Positions 1 through 11,290 are shown, counted from the stretch's first letter. The stretch is 64,000 nucleotides of DNA from Plantago major (GCA_026545765.1 CM048844.1:7752524-7816523); one strand, 5' to 3'. Translations and numbers: made by a program. Notes: generated by a model from the sequence alone, not told the origin.

Positions 1-440
1 TGTGAATTATTAACAGAAAAGAAAGAAAATATAATCTTTACTATTCTAAAAAAAAACTACCCAAAGGTAGTTGTTACACCAATCAATTTAATTTTGACCA
101 ATTGAATTAATTTTGACTCCAAATTTTACCTATCAAAATAAAGCAAAAAAGGAATTATAAGGAAGTTGCACATCATCTCCCACTACTCCCACCTATTATA
201 ATTACCAAAATTTATATTTTTATTAATAACTCATATAACATACTATATTATGATTGAATTTCTAATTAACTAAGTATAAGTTTAAATATTGATTATACTA
301 ATGTTTATGTCATGCATATTTAATTTTAATATGAGATACTCATTTATTTGGCACGTGAATTTTCACGTGCACAATTTTACTAGTAAACACTAAAAAGATA
401 GTGGTATAAATGAAGAGAAACTGCAAAAATAGCTACTGAC
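1..440. other. AT-rich edge of window, intron-like
   Basis: No coding signal was recognised. It is AT-rich and lies immediately 3' of a donor-like site on the minus strand at 440/441, so it may be intron of the gene represented by the exons at 441-592 and 1627-1840, whose remainder would lie left of the window. Confidence 0.4.
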
Positions 441-592
441 CTTGTCATGAAATCTACAAATACTTTAACAATTTTCTCCTTTGGTACACCAGGTCCATCT
501 TCTCCATTTTCCATAATGCAGAAGACTCCTGAAAGAACAAACCATGAATCAATTAGTAAAACAGCTTTTTCGAGCACAGTAGTCCGATGGTG
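441..592 (-). CDS. Unidentified coding-like internal exon
   Basis: On the minus strand this segment is bounded by a pyrimidine-rich acceptor (TTTTTTCAG) on the high side and a GT donor (ACAAG/GTCAGT) on the low side. It is open in one frame for 50 codons, reading through IMENGEDGPGVPKEKIVKVF. The composition looks like real protein: acidic loop, Pro, Lys/Glu-rich helix. I do not recognise the family. Its gene would start to the right, where a UTR-like leader ends in a donor at about 1627, and would continue out of the window to the left. Direct evidence is limited to the splice-like borders and the open frame. An alternative is a short conserved-looking ORF without function. Confidence 0.4.
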
Positions 593-1626
593 CTGAAAAA
601 ACAATCCAGTTCAAGAAATGACCTCACTCAATTTCCCAACACAACCAACATTTCGAAAAAAGAAGAAACAAAAAAAAAAAGAAGCTAACTAGCTATTAAT
701 CCCCTTCATCATAAAATAAAGTCACAACACAGAAAGTGATTGAGCAGGTCATCAACTTTGCAGAAAAGTTCAACTAAAAGCATAGAGTATCAGTAAGAAA
801 ACTGATTAATCCAGATGAAGAGGCAAAACCAAGACCAGGAGAAAATAAAAAATTGCTTGAAAACTAACGAGGTTTGAAAATAACTAATGCAGCTAGCTGA
901 TTTATATCGATTGACCACTATTTCAACCACACTGCTACCAGTCGGTACCTTAATGCTTGAGTAGCAGAACATAACAGAACATGTTGAATAATTTGCTACC
1001 ATGTCGAGTCACTGTTTGATGCATTATACTTTTGTCAATGTAAACATTCCATAGTCATAATTGTCAGACACATATATGAACAGGATACTGAAGAAACACA
1101 ACCGACCGACAACAAAGTTTTTTGTTGTATCACTTTAGCAGCACAAATTATGTCAATAACTAAGTTCCCTTCAAATTTATTGAAGGATTAACTAAGTCAC
1201 TTCTAAATCTATGAGCAACTAATCTTACCAACAAAAACTCAATCTATCTCTGAAACGCTCTTCTAAAATAAACTAAAGAGTAAAAATTAGTTATTTTCAA
1301 ATTGAAATGAAATAATTCTTACAAAGTCAAACTCAATTGCCAATAGTCGATCGACTTCAACAAACTTGGTTTCCACATAATGTAACATAGTTAGAAACAC
1401 AAAAACCAGCATAACGACCAGAATCACTTATCTAATGGGCTCTAACAGAGAATAGCAATTGTGCTATTTACGCAATCCATATCATGAAACCACTCAATTA
1501 ACTCAAAATTCCTAGCAAGACCGTAAATCAAGCTTCTGCAAAACTACTATAAATCAGAGTAACATGAGCAGAAGAACGAATCACTCAGTATAAATCAAAT
1601 AGGGTTAATTCATTGGAGTTCACCTG
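593..1626. other. Presumed intron of the left-edge gene
   Basis: About 1 kb of AT-rich sequence between the UTR-like exon on the right and the coding-like exon on the left. A 70-codon minus-strand open frame at 790-1002 has no recognisable domain and no good splice borders, so it is not called. Confidence 0.35.
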
Positions 1627-1840
1627 AATTGGTCGCGCAAGTAGAAACGAGCTCCGTCCAGGATAAAGCTACAGCTTTTACAGGTACAAATGGAACTAGG
1701 CAGGATATAAGAGTTCAATTAGCGCGAAAGTACTGTAAATGGAAGATAGAATTGAAAGAAGAAAGGCAGGTGAGAAAGAAGAAGGCTTTCTTTTGTTTTT
1801 TTCCTCGTTTTCCAATTTCCACTGTGTGCTTCTATTGAGG
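1627..1840 (-). other. 5'-UTR-like first exon of the left-edge gene
   Basis: Read on the minus strand this is CT-rich leader-like sequence ending in a good donor (ATTCAG/GTGAAC) at 1627/1626. It contains no long coding frame starting with ATG. It is therefore best taken as a non-coding first exon of a minus-strand gene extending left, with the promoter near 1850-1950. The call is inference from base composition and the donor site only. Confidence 0.35.
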
Positions 1841-1905
1841 TTTTTCTTATTGTTTTTCAAGTCTACTGTTTACATTGATCCATTGAATTAGATTAACATT
1901 TTTCA

Positions 1906-2000
1906 TGGACTAGATTGGGTCCGGGATAATATCCACGGATCGCACCCAAACTGAGAGTAGGGCTGCAAACGAGCCGAGCCGAGCCGAAGCTCATTGTCTT
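1906..2000. mobile_element. hAT terminal remnants
   Basis: Positions 1906-1957 resemble the last ~50 bp of the hAT element at 2549-3644 (GGGATAATaTCCACGGATCg-type sequence followed by CACCCAAA). They are followed at 1958 by TAGGGCTGCAAACGAGCC, a typical start of a different non-autonomous plant hAT family. No complete element or target duplication could be delimited, so this is a remnant call. Confidence 0.45.
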
Positions 2001-2548
2001 CAATCATCGAGTCAATGGGTTCGGGATTAGGATTTTCCATGTTATCCATCAAACAATACTACAAGAATATAAATCAACAAAAAATCAGAGAATGTAGAAT
2101 AAATACAATCTGCAGACTCGGTTCATTCATTCAAAAGCAGTCAATTGATCAAGTGTTTTTTACGAGGTAGAAATCAAAATGGGTATTTATTTGTTCCAAA
2201 ATCGACCATGGATCAATTCCCTTTTTGATTAGGGAGTATTGCCTACATCCCTAATTCTGAGCTTCATGTTACTCTTGCCAAGTCGTTCATTCATTCGGCA
2301 GACAACAATATTCCAGCAAAAACAAGTACTAAAAACAAACATACACATCTCATACAGGCAGGTAGTAAAAAAAACAGAGATCCCATCCAATAACCCAAGA
2401 GTCGGACAAAATCCATCCAACTTGACTCTTAGCGAGAAAGCGAGAAAAAACTAATCTGTGTAAAAAGAACAGATCAGGAAAAGAGTGCCCAGTGATCGGT
2501 GAGACTTATCCGAGCATAAAAATTTACCGATTGGAGGTGGGTGGCAAG
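2001..2548. other. Intergenic, nothing recognised
   Basis: Moderately AT-rich sequence with short overlapping ORFs on both strands and no domain, repeat or splice pattern that I can support. Its right border at 2548/2549 is an abrupt junction with the duplicated hAT element. The 8 bases before it (GTGGCAAG) do not match the 8 bases after the element. Confidence 0.4.
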
Positions 2549-3644
2549 TAGAGCTGTAAATTGGGTCAACTTGGACTAGTCCAGCCCAGTCCATGGAGAA
2601 TCCAGTCCATGTGGACCGGATCATCATGGACTTCACATACAAGTCACTGATCCAGATCAGATCCGGACCGGACTCAATCCGGATCAGATCCGCTGGACCA
2701 AAACCTACCTTTTCCGATCCATATCCGATCGGATCAGGATCCGATTTTTTTTTTTAAACCTTGATAATTTTTGGGAATTCTTCAAAACTTTATTGTAATA
2801 AGAAACCATCATAAAATAATTAAACAAGGTAATATCGAGCTCAACTAAACATCACCATAGTCCATAAGCATATGTTTGTTCTTGGGCAGTACCAATGTCG
2901 ATGCTGAAAATGCACCAAACACATAATCAATTCATATCAAGAAACTAAATAGTGAGTGGAACCATTTCATACTAAACTAAATCTACAAATTCACAATCAG
3001 TAAAGCTAACAGTGGGTAGAACCACTTAATTAAGCACTTCTATCCCAACTCAATCACAAAATTAAAAGGACAAAGCACATTAATAAGACTAATAGGCAGA
3101 ATAGGCACAAAGCACTTGCAATATGGCAAGAAGACGAAGAGGATCAATCAATTCCCAGTGAAAGATCGGAGAAGTAAGTGAAGAAGACGAAGAAGTTGCC
3201 TCTAAATTACAGGCTTACAGTTCTAACTAAAACCTAAAAAGCCATAAATAAAACTTCAAGAATCAATAAACCGAACCCTCAATCGAAATGAATAAGCCCT
3301 AAAGAAATGAAATTGAACGAAAAGGGAACATACCTAATAGCGCATATGAAGAAGAGGATCGACGAAGAAGAAGCAGAGCAGGCGCACAGAAGAAGAAGAA
3401 GAAGAAAAGAGCGCAGTCTGCGCGCAGACACAGTCAAGAAGAAAGAGATCGATTTGTATTTGTGAGTTTAATTCTATTAGGTTTTGATTTAGATAAGATC
3501 CATGGACCGATCCAGATTGGTCCGGTCCGGTCTGGACTCAATGGACTCAAATATGTTGGATCAAATTTAATTTATTGGTGGACCGGATCGGACTGGGATA
3601 ATCTGGGATAATGTCCACGGATCGGACCCAAATCGACAGGCCTA
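2549..3644. mobile_element. Non-autonomous hAT element, copy 1
   Basis: The element starts TAGAGCTGTAAATTGGGTC. Its other end, read inverted, is TAGGCCTGTCGATTTGGGTC, an imperfect terminal inverted repeat typical of hAT elements. Both subterminal regions are rich in CCGGAT/GGATCC-like motifs, as expected for transposase-binding repeats. There is no transposase ORF. The near-identical copy at 61268-62354 has a perfect 8-bp target duplication (AGATTATC). This copy has AGATTATC only on its right (3645-3652), while the left flank is GTGGCAAG, so its left junction is not a simple insertion. Read on the minus strand, an internal CT-rich stretch ends in a donor-like site at 3334/3333. Confidence 0.85.
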
Positions 3645-3897
3645 AGATTATCCAAACTTGTCAGAAATTTAAATGCAAAACTCCAATCGAAACGAAAAAA
3701 AACCTTCAATCTAGTCTCAAATCAAGTGAGAAATCGGCTGAATCACAATCGTTGGTAGTGGCTTAGATTGAGGGAGAATCGATTATAGAAAGAATCACAT
3801 AGCCAAATTTTGGTGAAGACCGATGAAGAGATGGGGTTTTGAAGCAGTATTTTCCTCTCCTTCATAAAGATGAACAAGAGTCAAGTCTAATAATATA
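3645..3897. other. Right flank of hAT copy 1, part of duplicated block
   Basis: Non-coding sequence shared with 62355-62619. Differences between the copies are clustered around 3,725-3,840. No gene was recognised. Confidence 0.5.
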
Positions 3898-4159
3898 CTC
3901 CTCCGCCCCGACAATCTAGGCACATATTCCTTTTATGTACGTCCCACGAATTTAGTCTCATTAAAAAAATAGTAAAAAAGTACAATCACTAACTCCCACC
4001 ATCTCTCTTACTTTTTCCATTCTTTATCATTATATATCTGATCTCTCATACATTTTTCATTCTTTATCATTTATCTCCCCAACAACAAACAATAAACAAT
4101 TGACTTTCTTACAAACAGTGCCGAAAAGAAATGTGCCCATATTGTCGGGACAGAGGGAG
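3898..4159. mobile_element. Stowaway-like MITE (copy 1)
   Basis: A 262-bp element with terminal inverted repeats starting CTCCTCCGCCCCGACAAT and, inverted, CTCCCTCTGTCCCGACAAT. It is flanked by TA on both sides (3896-3897 and 4160-4161), the target duplication of Tc1/mariner-type Stowaway MITEs. It has no coding capacity. An identically positioned copy is at 62620-62881 in the duplicated block. Confidence 0.9.
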
Positions 4160-4687
4160 TAATAGTTTGGGGACCATTTTGTAAAATTAGAAAATAGTGT
4201 TCATGTGCCATGTTTGTCTCTCTCAAAATCAGATCTATTTTCGAACAAGGGTAATGTAAATTGGACTTATGGTACTGACTCTCCGGATATGAGGCTCAAT
4301 TCAGCCCGTGAATTGCATTCTGGCCCGGGCTGACCATGATTGTAATGGGTAAACCCGTGCACTCACCACCTGATCGAAAACTATGGAAGTCGAGTAATCC
4401 ACAACTTATGTCAAAGTTTCAAAACATAGATCACGAGTTCAATTCCAATAGGATTCGAACTTGTGGCCTTCTCTATTCAATCCAAGATGCAGGTTTCTTA
4501 ATCGAGCACTGCAATTCACTTTGCGTTCTTTACCTTCTTTGTTTTTACTCTAGTGTTATATGTTAAATGTTCACAATGATTAGACATTTATGGATGGGAA
4601 ATACCAAGTACCAATTGTAAGGCTTGGGGCGGATTCATGAATAAAAATTACTTAGATAGAGTACGCATTAATATTCATTTCAAATGT
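4160..4687. other. Non-coding part of the duplicated block
   Basis: Sequence between the MITE and the MULE, shared with 62882-63409 with no difference that I could see. It has a 76-codon open frame at 4336-4566, repeated identically in the second copy. That frame has no recognised domain, so it is not called as a gene. Confidence 0.5.
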
Positions 4688-5348
4688 CATCTTGAATACT
4701 AAAACTTAAAATAGTCCTAGAGATTATGAGAGTCTTGAGATCCTTCTATAATTTATAAGTGGGTTCAATTTCACGAATCTTTTGACCCGTTTTTCAATTT
4801 CACGGGTTAACGGGTTGCGGTTTTTTAACCGGTTTTGGTATAAAACCCCTCTTTTCACTTTTTCTCTTCACTTTTCGCCCATTTTCTTCTTCCCAGATCG
4901 TGTTTAAGCCATTCTCTCCAATTTTTTTATGACAAAATCACTATGAAACCTAGTTTTTCACCTTTCTGCTCGCGATTCCACCTTCCCCGCCGCCGATTAA
5001 CACCGTATTCCTTGATTCGCGCTTCCTTTTGTCGGTTTGAAGATCCAACCGCCTAATTCCATTGCCGAGTATGAGCCAAGCTCTATGTCTCTATATAGAA
5101 TGGTCCAGAATTTTATCGAAGGCGGTAGCAACGCGAAGCACTCTTCTATGACGTTGCCGGAGAGAGGAGAGAGGTGAGAGACGAATCCGAGGCAGTGGAT
5201 GGTAACGATGAGTCTGTTGTTGAATAAATCCAATTTCCAGGTATCTCTCTTATTTTCGTTCGTTTTTAATTTATCAAAGTTGTTGTTGTTGTTCGTTTAT
5301 GTAACTTGTATTTTTCCGTTTCATATTTTTGATTTGTTTAGTGTTTCA

Positions 5349-5489
5349 ATGGCGGATTTGAGCACCAATGTTGGTGTTAATAGTCCTCTTCCTGCTCCGA
5401 TTCAACCTGTTGCCGGTGTTTCTGTTAATACCGAGCTTCCTCTCGATGTTTCTCCTATTTCTTCTTCGGAATCTCTACAGATCGATTGA
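5349..5489 (+). CDS. Short hypothetical ORF inside the MULE
   Basis: A 46-codon ORF beginning MADLSTNVGVNSPLPAP, downstream of a CT-rich leader and a putative intron. A second Ser/Pro-rich segment lies at about 5613-5748 between an acceptor (AATGGCAG) and a donor (GACCAA/GTGAGT), and may be a further exon. The TGA at 5487-5489 stops the first ORF before any splice to it. I recognise no domain. It could be a fragment of a captured host gene or the N-terminal relic of a MULE protein. Confidence 0.3.
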   Translation: MADLSTNVGVNSPLPAPIQPVAGVSVNTELPLDVSPISSSESLQID

Positions 5490-5994
5490 GAAAATTCAAA
5501 TCGTAAGTTTTATTCTCTCGATTAACGTTTTTGGACTGAATTTCATTCTATTTTAGTGTTTTCGAGTTGATTCAAGTGTTCGTTTGTGTTGTATGTGTTG
5601 TTCTTAATGGCAGATCTGAACTAGCTCCAAGTAAGGATGACATTTCACCTGCTCGAAATCCTGGACTTATCTCTCCAACACCACTGACTGAAGCTCATGG
5701 ACTTGCCGGAGCTGACGACGTTTCTCCTAGTCACTCGCTTAGTGACCAAGTGAGTTCGATTTCGTTTTCAGATCGTGATTTCGTTCATTTTCGTACAAAT
5801 CTGGAATTGCATTGCTTGTTTAAACTTGATCTGTTAATCTAGGTTGCCAATTAGGTTTTACTTTAGGGCAAATGTTCTTCCATAGTGAACATGAAGGTGT
5901 TTTTGTCCAGTAATTGGGGATAATTGTGCTTCTTTGTGTCTCTTATTGATTGAAAATGAATCATGAGCAGGAAAGAATTCAAATGTATGTTCAA

Positions 5995-7225
5995 GTGAGT
6001 TATGCAGTTTGTTTGTCTATTGTTGTAGTGTAATAATCTATTGTTATGGTACAATTGTGTATGACAGTTGCCAAATAATTGAATGTCTGTGTGAATATGC
6101 TCATGAATGTGTCCATTGAGTCTCATGCTAGTGTGAGGAATGTGCCTGACAAGCGAATGAGTTATGCAACTTGGTTGTCTATTGTTGTGCTGTAATAGTC
6201 TATTGTTATGGTAAAATTGTATAGTGATTGCCAAATAGTTGAATGACTGTGTGAATATGCTCATGAGTGTGTCCATTGAGTCCCATGCTAGTGTGAACAT
6301 TGTCCCTGACAAACCAGTGAGTTATGCAGATTGGTTGTCTATTGTTGTAGTATAATAGTCTATTGTTATGGTAAAATTGTGTATGACAGTTGCCAATGAG
6401 TTATGCAGCTTGTATTGTTGTTGTAGTGTAATAGTCTATTGTTATGGTAAAATTGTGTATGACAGTTGTTAAAGAGTTGAATGAATGTGTGAATATGCTC
6501 ATGAGTGTGTCCATTGAGTCCCATGCTAGTGTGAGCATTGTCCCTGACAAGCCAGTGAGTTATGCAGCTTGGTTGTCTATTGTTGTAGTGTAATAGTCTA
6601 TGTTTTTGGTAAAATTGTGTATAACAGTTGCCATTGAGTTATGCAGCTTGGTTGTCTATTGTTGTAGTGTGATAGCCTATGTTTATACTGTAATTGTTGA
6701 TTGTTAAGGGTAAATTGGTGATGCCTATGTTTATGCTTCATTTTTCTTCGATTATTATGTATGAATAGCCTATGTTTATTTGTAATTGTTGATTGTTAAG
6801 GGTAAATTGGTGATGCCTATGTTTATGCTTCATTTTGCTTCTGTTATTATGCTTCATTTTACTTGATTATTATGTATGAATAGCTTTATGTTTATCTTGT
6901 AATTGTTGATTGTTAAGGGTAAATTGGTGATGCCTATGTTTATGCTTCATTTTTCTTGGTTATTATGCTTCATTTTGCTTGATTATTATGTATGAATAGC
7001 ATATGTTTATACTGTAATTGTTGATTGTTACGGGTAAATTGGTGATGCCTATGCTTATACTGTAATTGTTGATTGTTAAGGGTAAATTGGTGATGTCTAT
7101 GTTTATGCTTCATTTTTGCTTCGGTTATTATGCTTCATTTTTTTCCTTCGATTATTATGTATGAATAGCCTATGTTTATACTGTAATTGTTGATTGTTAA
7201 GGGTAAATTGGTGATGCTTGAATAT
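5995..7225. repeat. Two adjoining minisatellites inside the MULE
   Basis: From 5995 to ~6690 a unit of up to ~180 bp, with shorter truncated copies, repeats around the phrase GAGTTATGCAGCTTGGTTGT and TATTGTTATGGTAAAATTGT. From ~6690 to 7225 a different family repeats, carrying TGTAATTGTTGATTGTTAAG and GGTAAATTGGTGATGCCTAT with TTCATTTTTCTT spacers, at least six times. Copies are diverged and of unequal length, so this is an old array subject to unequal exchange. Confidence 0.85.
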
Positions 7226-7833
7226 AGGTATTTTATTTCATCTTTTGAAAAAAAATATTGTTTAGGTTTTTATGTAAGTTGTGTATGTCTATATGTAAAT
7301 TGTTGATGTTGGTTGTTTTTTTTTTTGTTGCATATAGTAGGTTTTCGTAAAAATGGTGGTTGAATGATTGATGATAAAGATGGAGGCGTGGGTGGAGGAG
7401 TTGGCGAACAAGTCAAGGGTGTTTTTTTTTTGTTTGCGAGGATGAATGTAGTTTGAATATAGTGATTTTAAATTTTTTGTATTGTTTCTTATGTAATGAC
7501 ATTTTATTGATTGATGAATGAAATTGATTTCTATGTTTATTTTATAAATATTGAGTTTTTTTAGATAAATAGTTTGTTATCAATAATTTTACACTAAACA
7601 TAGACAATTATATACCAAACATAAGCAATTTGTCCCAAAGTATCAATATGATTGGATGGACACATAAAAGCGGGTTGTGTATTATAAGGGAAAAATGTGG
7701 GTCGACCCGGGTCAACCCGCAAAAAAAATCATATTGTATAGTTTTATGTATAAATTGTATATATTTGTCTATTATGTAGGACTCTCAAGGACTCTCATTA
7801 TATTGTGGACTCTCGGACGGACTCCATCTTGAA

Positions 7834-8757
7834 AAAAAATTCTTTTGGTACCCTTTAAATTTGGTCCAATTACAGATTCAATCCCCTATTTCGAAAATTT
7901 ACAGTTTCGTCCAAAAAATAAACGTGATATTTTTTTTAATTACATGCAAGTCCAAAAGTCAACATGCATGCTGAGATGGATCTGCTTTTTGCTGATGTGG
8001 AGTGGAAAGTTGAACATATTCACCAAAATGCCATTGAATATTTTTATTTTACACTTTCTTTAATTCTTTATCCCTATTTTCTTTTATTTTTCCTTTTCAT
8101 TTTTTTTCAGTTTGAAAATTTGCAACCCAAGTCCTTGGAAGAAATCAAATTCTCAACTGGCCACCAACTGATTTTTCAAAAACTTCAAACAGGTCCCAAC
8201 TACCAAGATCAAAGCTAAATCCCATCTCCGGCGGAGGTATAATATCGGAGCTATAATCAACCAATTCGGAGTTGTAAATTGGGGCTGATTGCAGCTCCGA
8301 ATTGAGGTTGAAATCAGCTCCGATTTGGGGTTGATTCGGAGCTTTAATCAGCCCCAATCGGAGCTGAAATCAGCTCTCGTACGGAGCTGTCACCTCCGGC
8401 ATATTCACCGGAAAGAAAAGAAAAGAATAAAGGAGGAGGAGGAAGAAGAAGGAGAAGAAGGGAAGGAGGAAGAGGATATGGGTTTTATTGAAATTTTGAT
8501 TTTACCTTTTCATTTATTTTATTAAAGTTTTAAATTTCATTATGTTTTTGCTTTTTCTTTATAATTTTGGGCAAAAATTTTCCAACTGGACAGAGAGAGA
8601 AATGACATGGCATTGTTGGTCAACGGGAGGGGGTATCTGTAATTGTTTCAAATTCGGGGATGAATCTGTTTCGAGGGCCAATTGCAGGGGTAGTGTATGT
8701 AATTTTCCCATAATAATAATATATATTAAAACACCAATAGGCGTGCAATAAGCATAT
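7834..8757. mobile_element. Probable TIR transposon with internal hairpin
   Basis: Left (~7845) and right (~8715) borders carry loosely inverted, related sequence (CAATTACAGATTCAATCCCC on the left; ACAGATTCATCCCCGAATTT read inverted on the right), as in Mutator-type terminal repeats. No target duplication was identified. It holds purine-rich and pyrimidine-rich tracts, the inverted repeat at 8278-8358 and no convincing ORF. Confidence 0.4.
8278..8358. repeat. 26-bp inverted repeat (hairpin) in iterated CGGAGCT sequence
   Basis: Arm 8278-8303 (ATTGGGGCTGATT..AGCTCCGAAT) pairs with arm 8333-8358 with about two mismatches across a 29-base spacer. The motif CGGAGCT / AGCTCCG recurs several times in both orientations from 8247 to 8387. 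Confidence 0.75.
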
Positions 8758-8782
8758 TCTATCTAGTACATGATGAAGTTAT

Positions 8783-8938
8783 CTACCACGGGTGTATATT
8801 CTTACGTTGAAACCAAATTCCATTGCTAAATGCTTCATACAGGCAAGCATCTTCGCGGCAGGGTTCAAAGAACTTTTTGGCATCAAACACGGTTATACCG
8901 GCAGTCTTAGAACCCCATGCAAAGTTACACCAGAACAA
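8783..8938 (-). pseudogene. S-protein homologue (SPH) 3' half, cut by a copia LTR
   Basis: The minus strand reads LFWCNFAWGSKTAGITVFDA, then FFEPCREDACLYEAFSNGIW and a TAG stop at 8783-8785. The FWC(N/D)F..WG core, the C..(D/N)xC pair and the GI(W/Y) tail are the conserved second half of the plant self-incompatibility S1 / S-protein-homologue family, small secreted proteins. The N-terminal half (signal peptide and first strands) is missing, because the reading frame runs directly into the LTR at 8939. The intact relative in this window is at 49201-49587. Confidence 0.8.
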
Positions 8939-9089
8939 TGTAATAAAAGTGTAAGATTATAAGAATATATTTCTTATTATTGGATTCAATGATGAGTACA
9001 TGTATTTATACAATGTGATAACTTGATCACCAAGTATTCTAATCTAAGTCTAATCTAACTAGGATTCTAGATATATACATATTCTAACA
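8939..9089 (-). repeat. 3' LTR of copia element
   Basis: On the minus strand it begins TGTTAGAATATG directly after the polypurine tract (TCGGGGGTG) that follows the polyprotein stop, and ends CTTTTATTACA. It therefore has the TG...CA ends of an LTR. At 151 bp it is short for copia. No matching 5' LTR is present in the window because the element is truncated on the right. Confidence 0.75.
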
Positions 9090-10772
9090 CACCCCCGAAT
9101 GAAGCGGAGGCTTGCGAATGCTTAGACTGTCACGAAAATCATCAAAGAGAATCTTCGGAAGTCCCTTAGTAAAAATGTCAGCAATCTGATAACGAGTGGG
9201 GACATGTAAGACTCGAACTTCACCTCTGGCAACCTTTTCGCGGATGAAGTGTATATCTATCTCTATGTGCTTCGTGCGTTGATGTTGGACTGGATTACCG
9301 GACAAGTAAATAGCACTAACATTGTCACAGTAAACGAGCGTTGCTTTATGAACCGGAAAGTGCAGTTCGAGAAGTAAATTACGAAGCCAACAAGATTCAG
9401 AAACAACATTAGCAACACCGCGATATTCTGCTTCGGCACTGGAGCGAGAAAGAGTGGGTTGTCGCTTAGAAGACCAAGAGATGAGATTATCACCAAGAAA
9501 AACACAATAACCGGAAGTGGATCGCCTAGTATCTGGACAACCACCCCAGTCAGCATCCGTATAGGAAGTCAAGGTGTCCACTCGCGATTTATATAATTGC
9601 AATCCAAAGTCCTTGGTTCCTTGAATGTAGCGTATAATACGCTTGAGAGCATTCATATGATCAACCCGAGGATCGTGCATGTGAAGACACACCTGTTGAA
9701 CCGCATAAGAGATATCCGGACGAGTGAATGTGAGATACTGAAGAGCACCAGCAAGTTGACGATATGTGGTGGGATCAGCGAATGGAGGAGCATCCGAGGA
9801 GCTGAGTTTCTGTTTAGTGTCGACCGGTGTTTGCGATGGAGAGCAGGTTGACATGCCAGCTCTATCAAGAATCTCGTCTGCATATTGTTTCTGGGATAGA
9901 AATAAACCGTCCTTGTTTCGAGTTACAACGATACCCAAGAAGTAACTAAGAGGACCAAGGTCCTTCATAGCAAATTCGGCACTTAAGAAGGCCATAATCG
10001 AGCTGCGAAGAGTGTCAGTGGATGCAGTGAGAATAATATCGTCAACATAGAGAAGAATATAGGCAATGTCGTAACCATTGGTAGATAAACAATGAATGGT
10101 CAACTTTGCTATGAGAGAAACCAACGATGCAATATGGTCAAGAAATGTACCGTACCAATCCAAAGTGCTTGCTTCAATCCGTAGAGAGATTTCTTCAGTA
10201 AACAAACATGGTCAGGAAATCTCGAGTCTCGGAACCCCAAAGGCTGATGCATGTAGACGGTTTCTGTAAGGTTACCGTGAAGAAACGCTTTCTTAACGTC
10301 AAGTTGGTGAATTGGCCAAGATCGAGATACTGCAATGCTAAGTACGGTGCGAATAGAGGTCGGCAGCGACAGATCTGAATGTCTCATCACAATCAACACC
10401 TTTCTGCTGAGATCGACCATCACCTACAAGACGAGCCTTATGTCGCTCAAAAGAACCGTCAGATTTCTTTTTATGACGAAAAATCCACATAGATCGAATA
10501 ATATTTGCATTCTGTGGATTAGGAACTAACTCCCAAGTCTTATTATCAATAAGAGCATTATATTCATCAAGCATTGCGGATTTCCAATTCGGGTCGGTTA
10601 AAGCATGGACGGGATTATGAGGAAGAGGTGAAAAATCGCAGGAGGAGGCAAAGTTAACGAAATTTGGACCATAGTATTTCGGATTCAATACGCGAGGCCG
10701 GGTGGAGGTAACGGTTGGCCTGGTCGTCGAACCGGTTTGGGAGGAGTGCGGTCTTGATGAAGCGAGCCATTG
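9084..10772 (-). pseudogene. Ty1/copia polyprotein fragment (reverse transcriptase and RNase H)
   Basis: Three overlapping minus-strand frames give the end of a copia polyprotein. 10338-10688 holds the start of the reverse transcriptase (WKSAMLDEYNALIDNKTWEL). 10109-10423 holds the middle ([27 protein letters not shown]). 9084-10205 holds the catalytic LLYVDDIIL, the linker, and RNase H (YTDADWGG, SSAEAEYRG, KHIEIDIHFIRE, DIFTKGLP). The frames are broken by at least two frameshifts near 10.35 and 10.15 kb. Gag, protease, integrase and the 5' LTR are absent. The element was therefore inactivated by 5' truncation plus frameshifts. It lies inside the SPH pseudogene, which it presumably disrupted. 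Confidence 0.92.
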
Positions 10773-11290
10773 GAGATTTTAAGCATGTGTAGATCCGGTC
10801 CAATTTGTGATCGGCCCTATAATATAAAATAACAACTTTCTATAATATAAAATTGGAATTTTAAGCATGTGTAGATCCGTCGCTGTCTTGGACCAATTCG
10901 TTGCTATATAGAGAAATTCTTGTAGTGCGTTAAAAACATCTTTTTTACTTTCAATATTCATTCGTCTGAGCTATGATCCAAAAACTTAAGTTATTACCTT
11001 TTTAATAAGATCAATCTACATGATTTTTGTATTTAGATCTATTTGAAAAGTTCAAAGTGATGTGCGATTAATGTTATGGTAAAATATACTCGTTTACATA
11101 GGGTGGTGGAACTTGGAATCACTTAATTGATAAATTTCAGGTAAATTAGAAGTTCATGTAACAAACAACAGTTCATGTACTAACAAACAGCTGGTCAGCA
11201 AAGCTCGAGTCTTTGCAAGTCTATCAAGATCGCAACGTCACCATAACAAACAATTGTAACTACAATTTATACATTAAAATCTCCGAAACC
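10773..11290. other. Intergenic with a ~80-bp tandem duplication
   Basis: TTTTAAGCATGTGTAGATCC occurs at ~10778 and again at ~10859, with CTATAATATAAAAT repeated in the spacer, so a short direct duplication lies at the truncated end of the copia element. The rest is AT-rich upstream sequence of the ERMP1-type gene. Confidence 0.55.

Larger units (their letters stand above)
4697..7824 (+). mobile_element. Mutator-like element (MULE) with internal leader and minisatellite
   Basis: The 3.13-kb segment is flanked by the same 9 bases, CATCTTGAA, at 4688-4696 and 7825-7833, the target-duplication length of Mutator elements. Subterminal inverted similarity is visible (ATGAGAGTCTTGAGATCC on the left, AATGAGAGTCCTTGAGAGTCC inverted on the right, each within 100 bp of the ends). 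GACCCG/CGGGTT motifs lie inside both ends. It contains a TATAAA-like box and CT-rich leader at ~4835-4920, a short ORF at 5349-5489 and tandem repeats at 5995-7225, but no transposase. It is therefore non-autonomous. The left part recurs from 63419 to the window end. Confidence 0.7.

Noticed and set aside
4336-4566. 76-codon ORF present identically at 63058-63288
   Set aside because: Its identity is explained by the block duplication, and it has no recognisable domain or codon evidence.
5863-6312. 149-codon minus-strand ORF rich in His and Asn
   Set aside because: It is a shadow of the ~180-bp tandem repeat inside the MULE; repeats in the peptide follow the DNA repeats.
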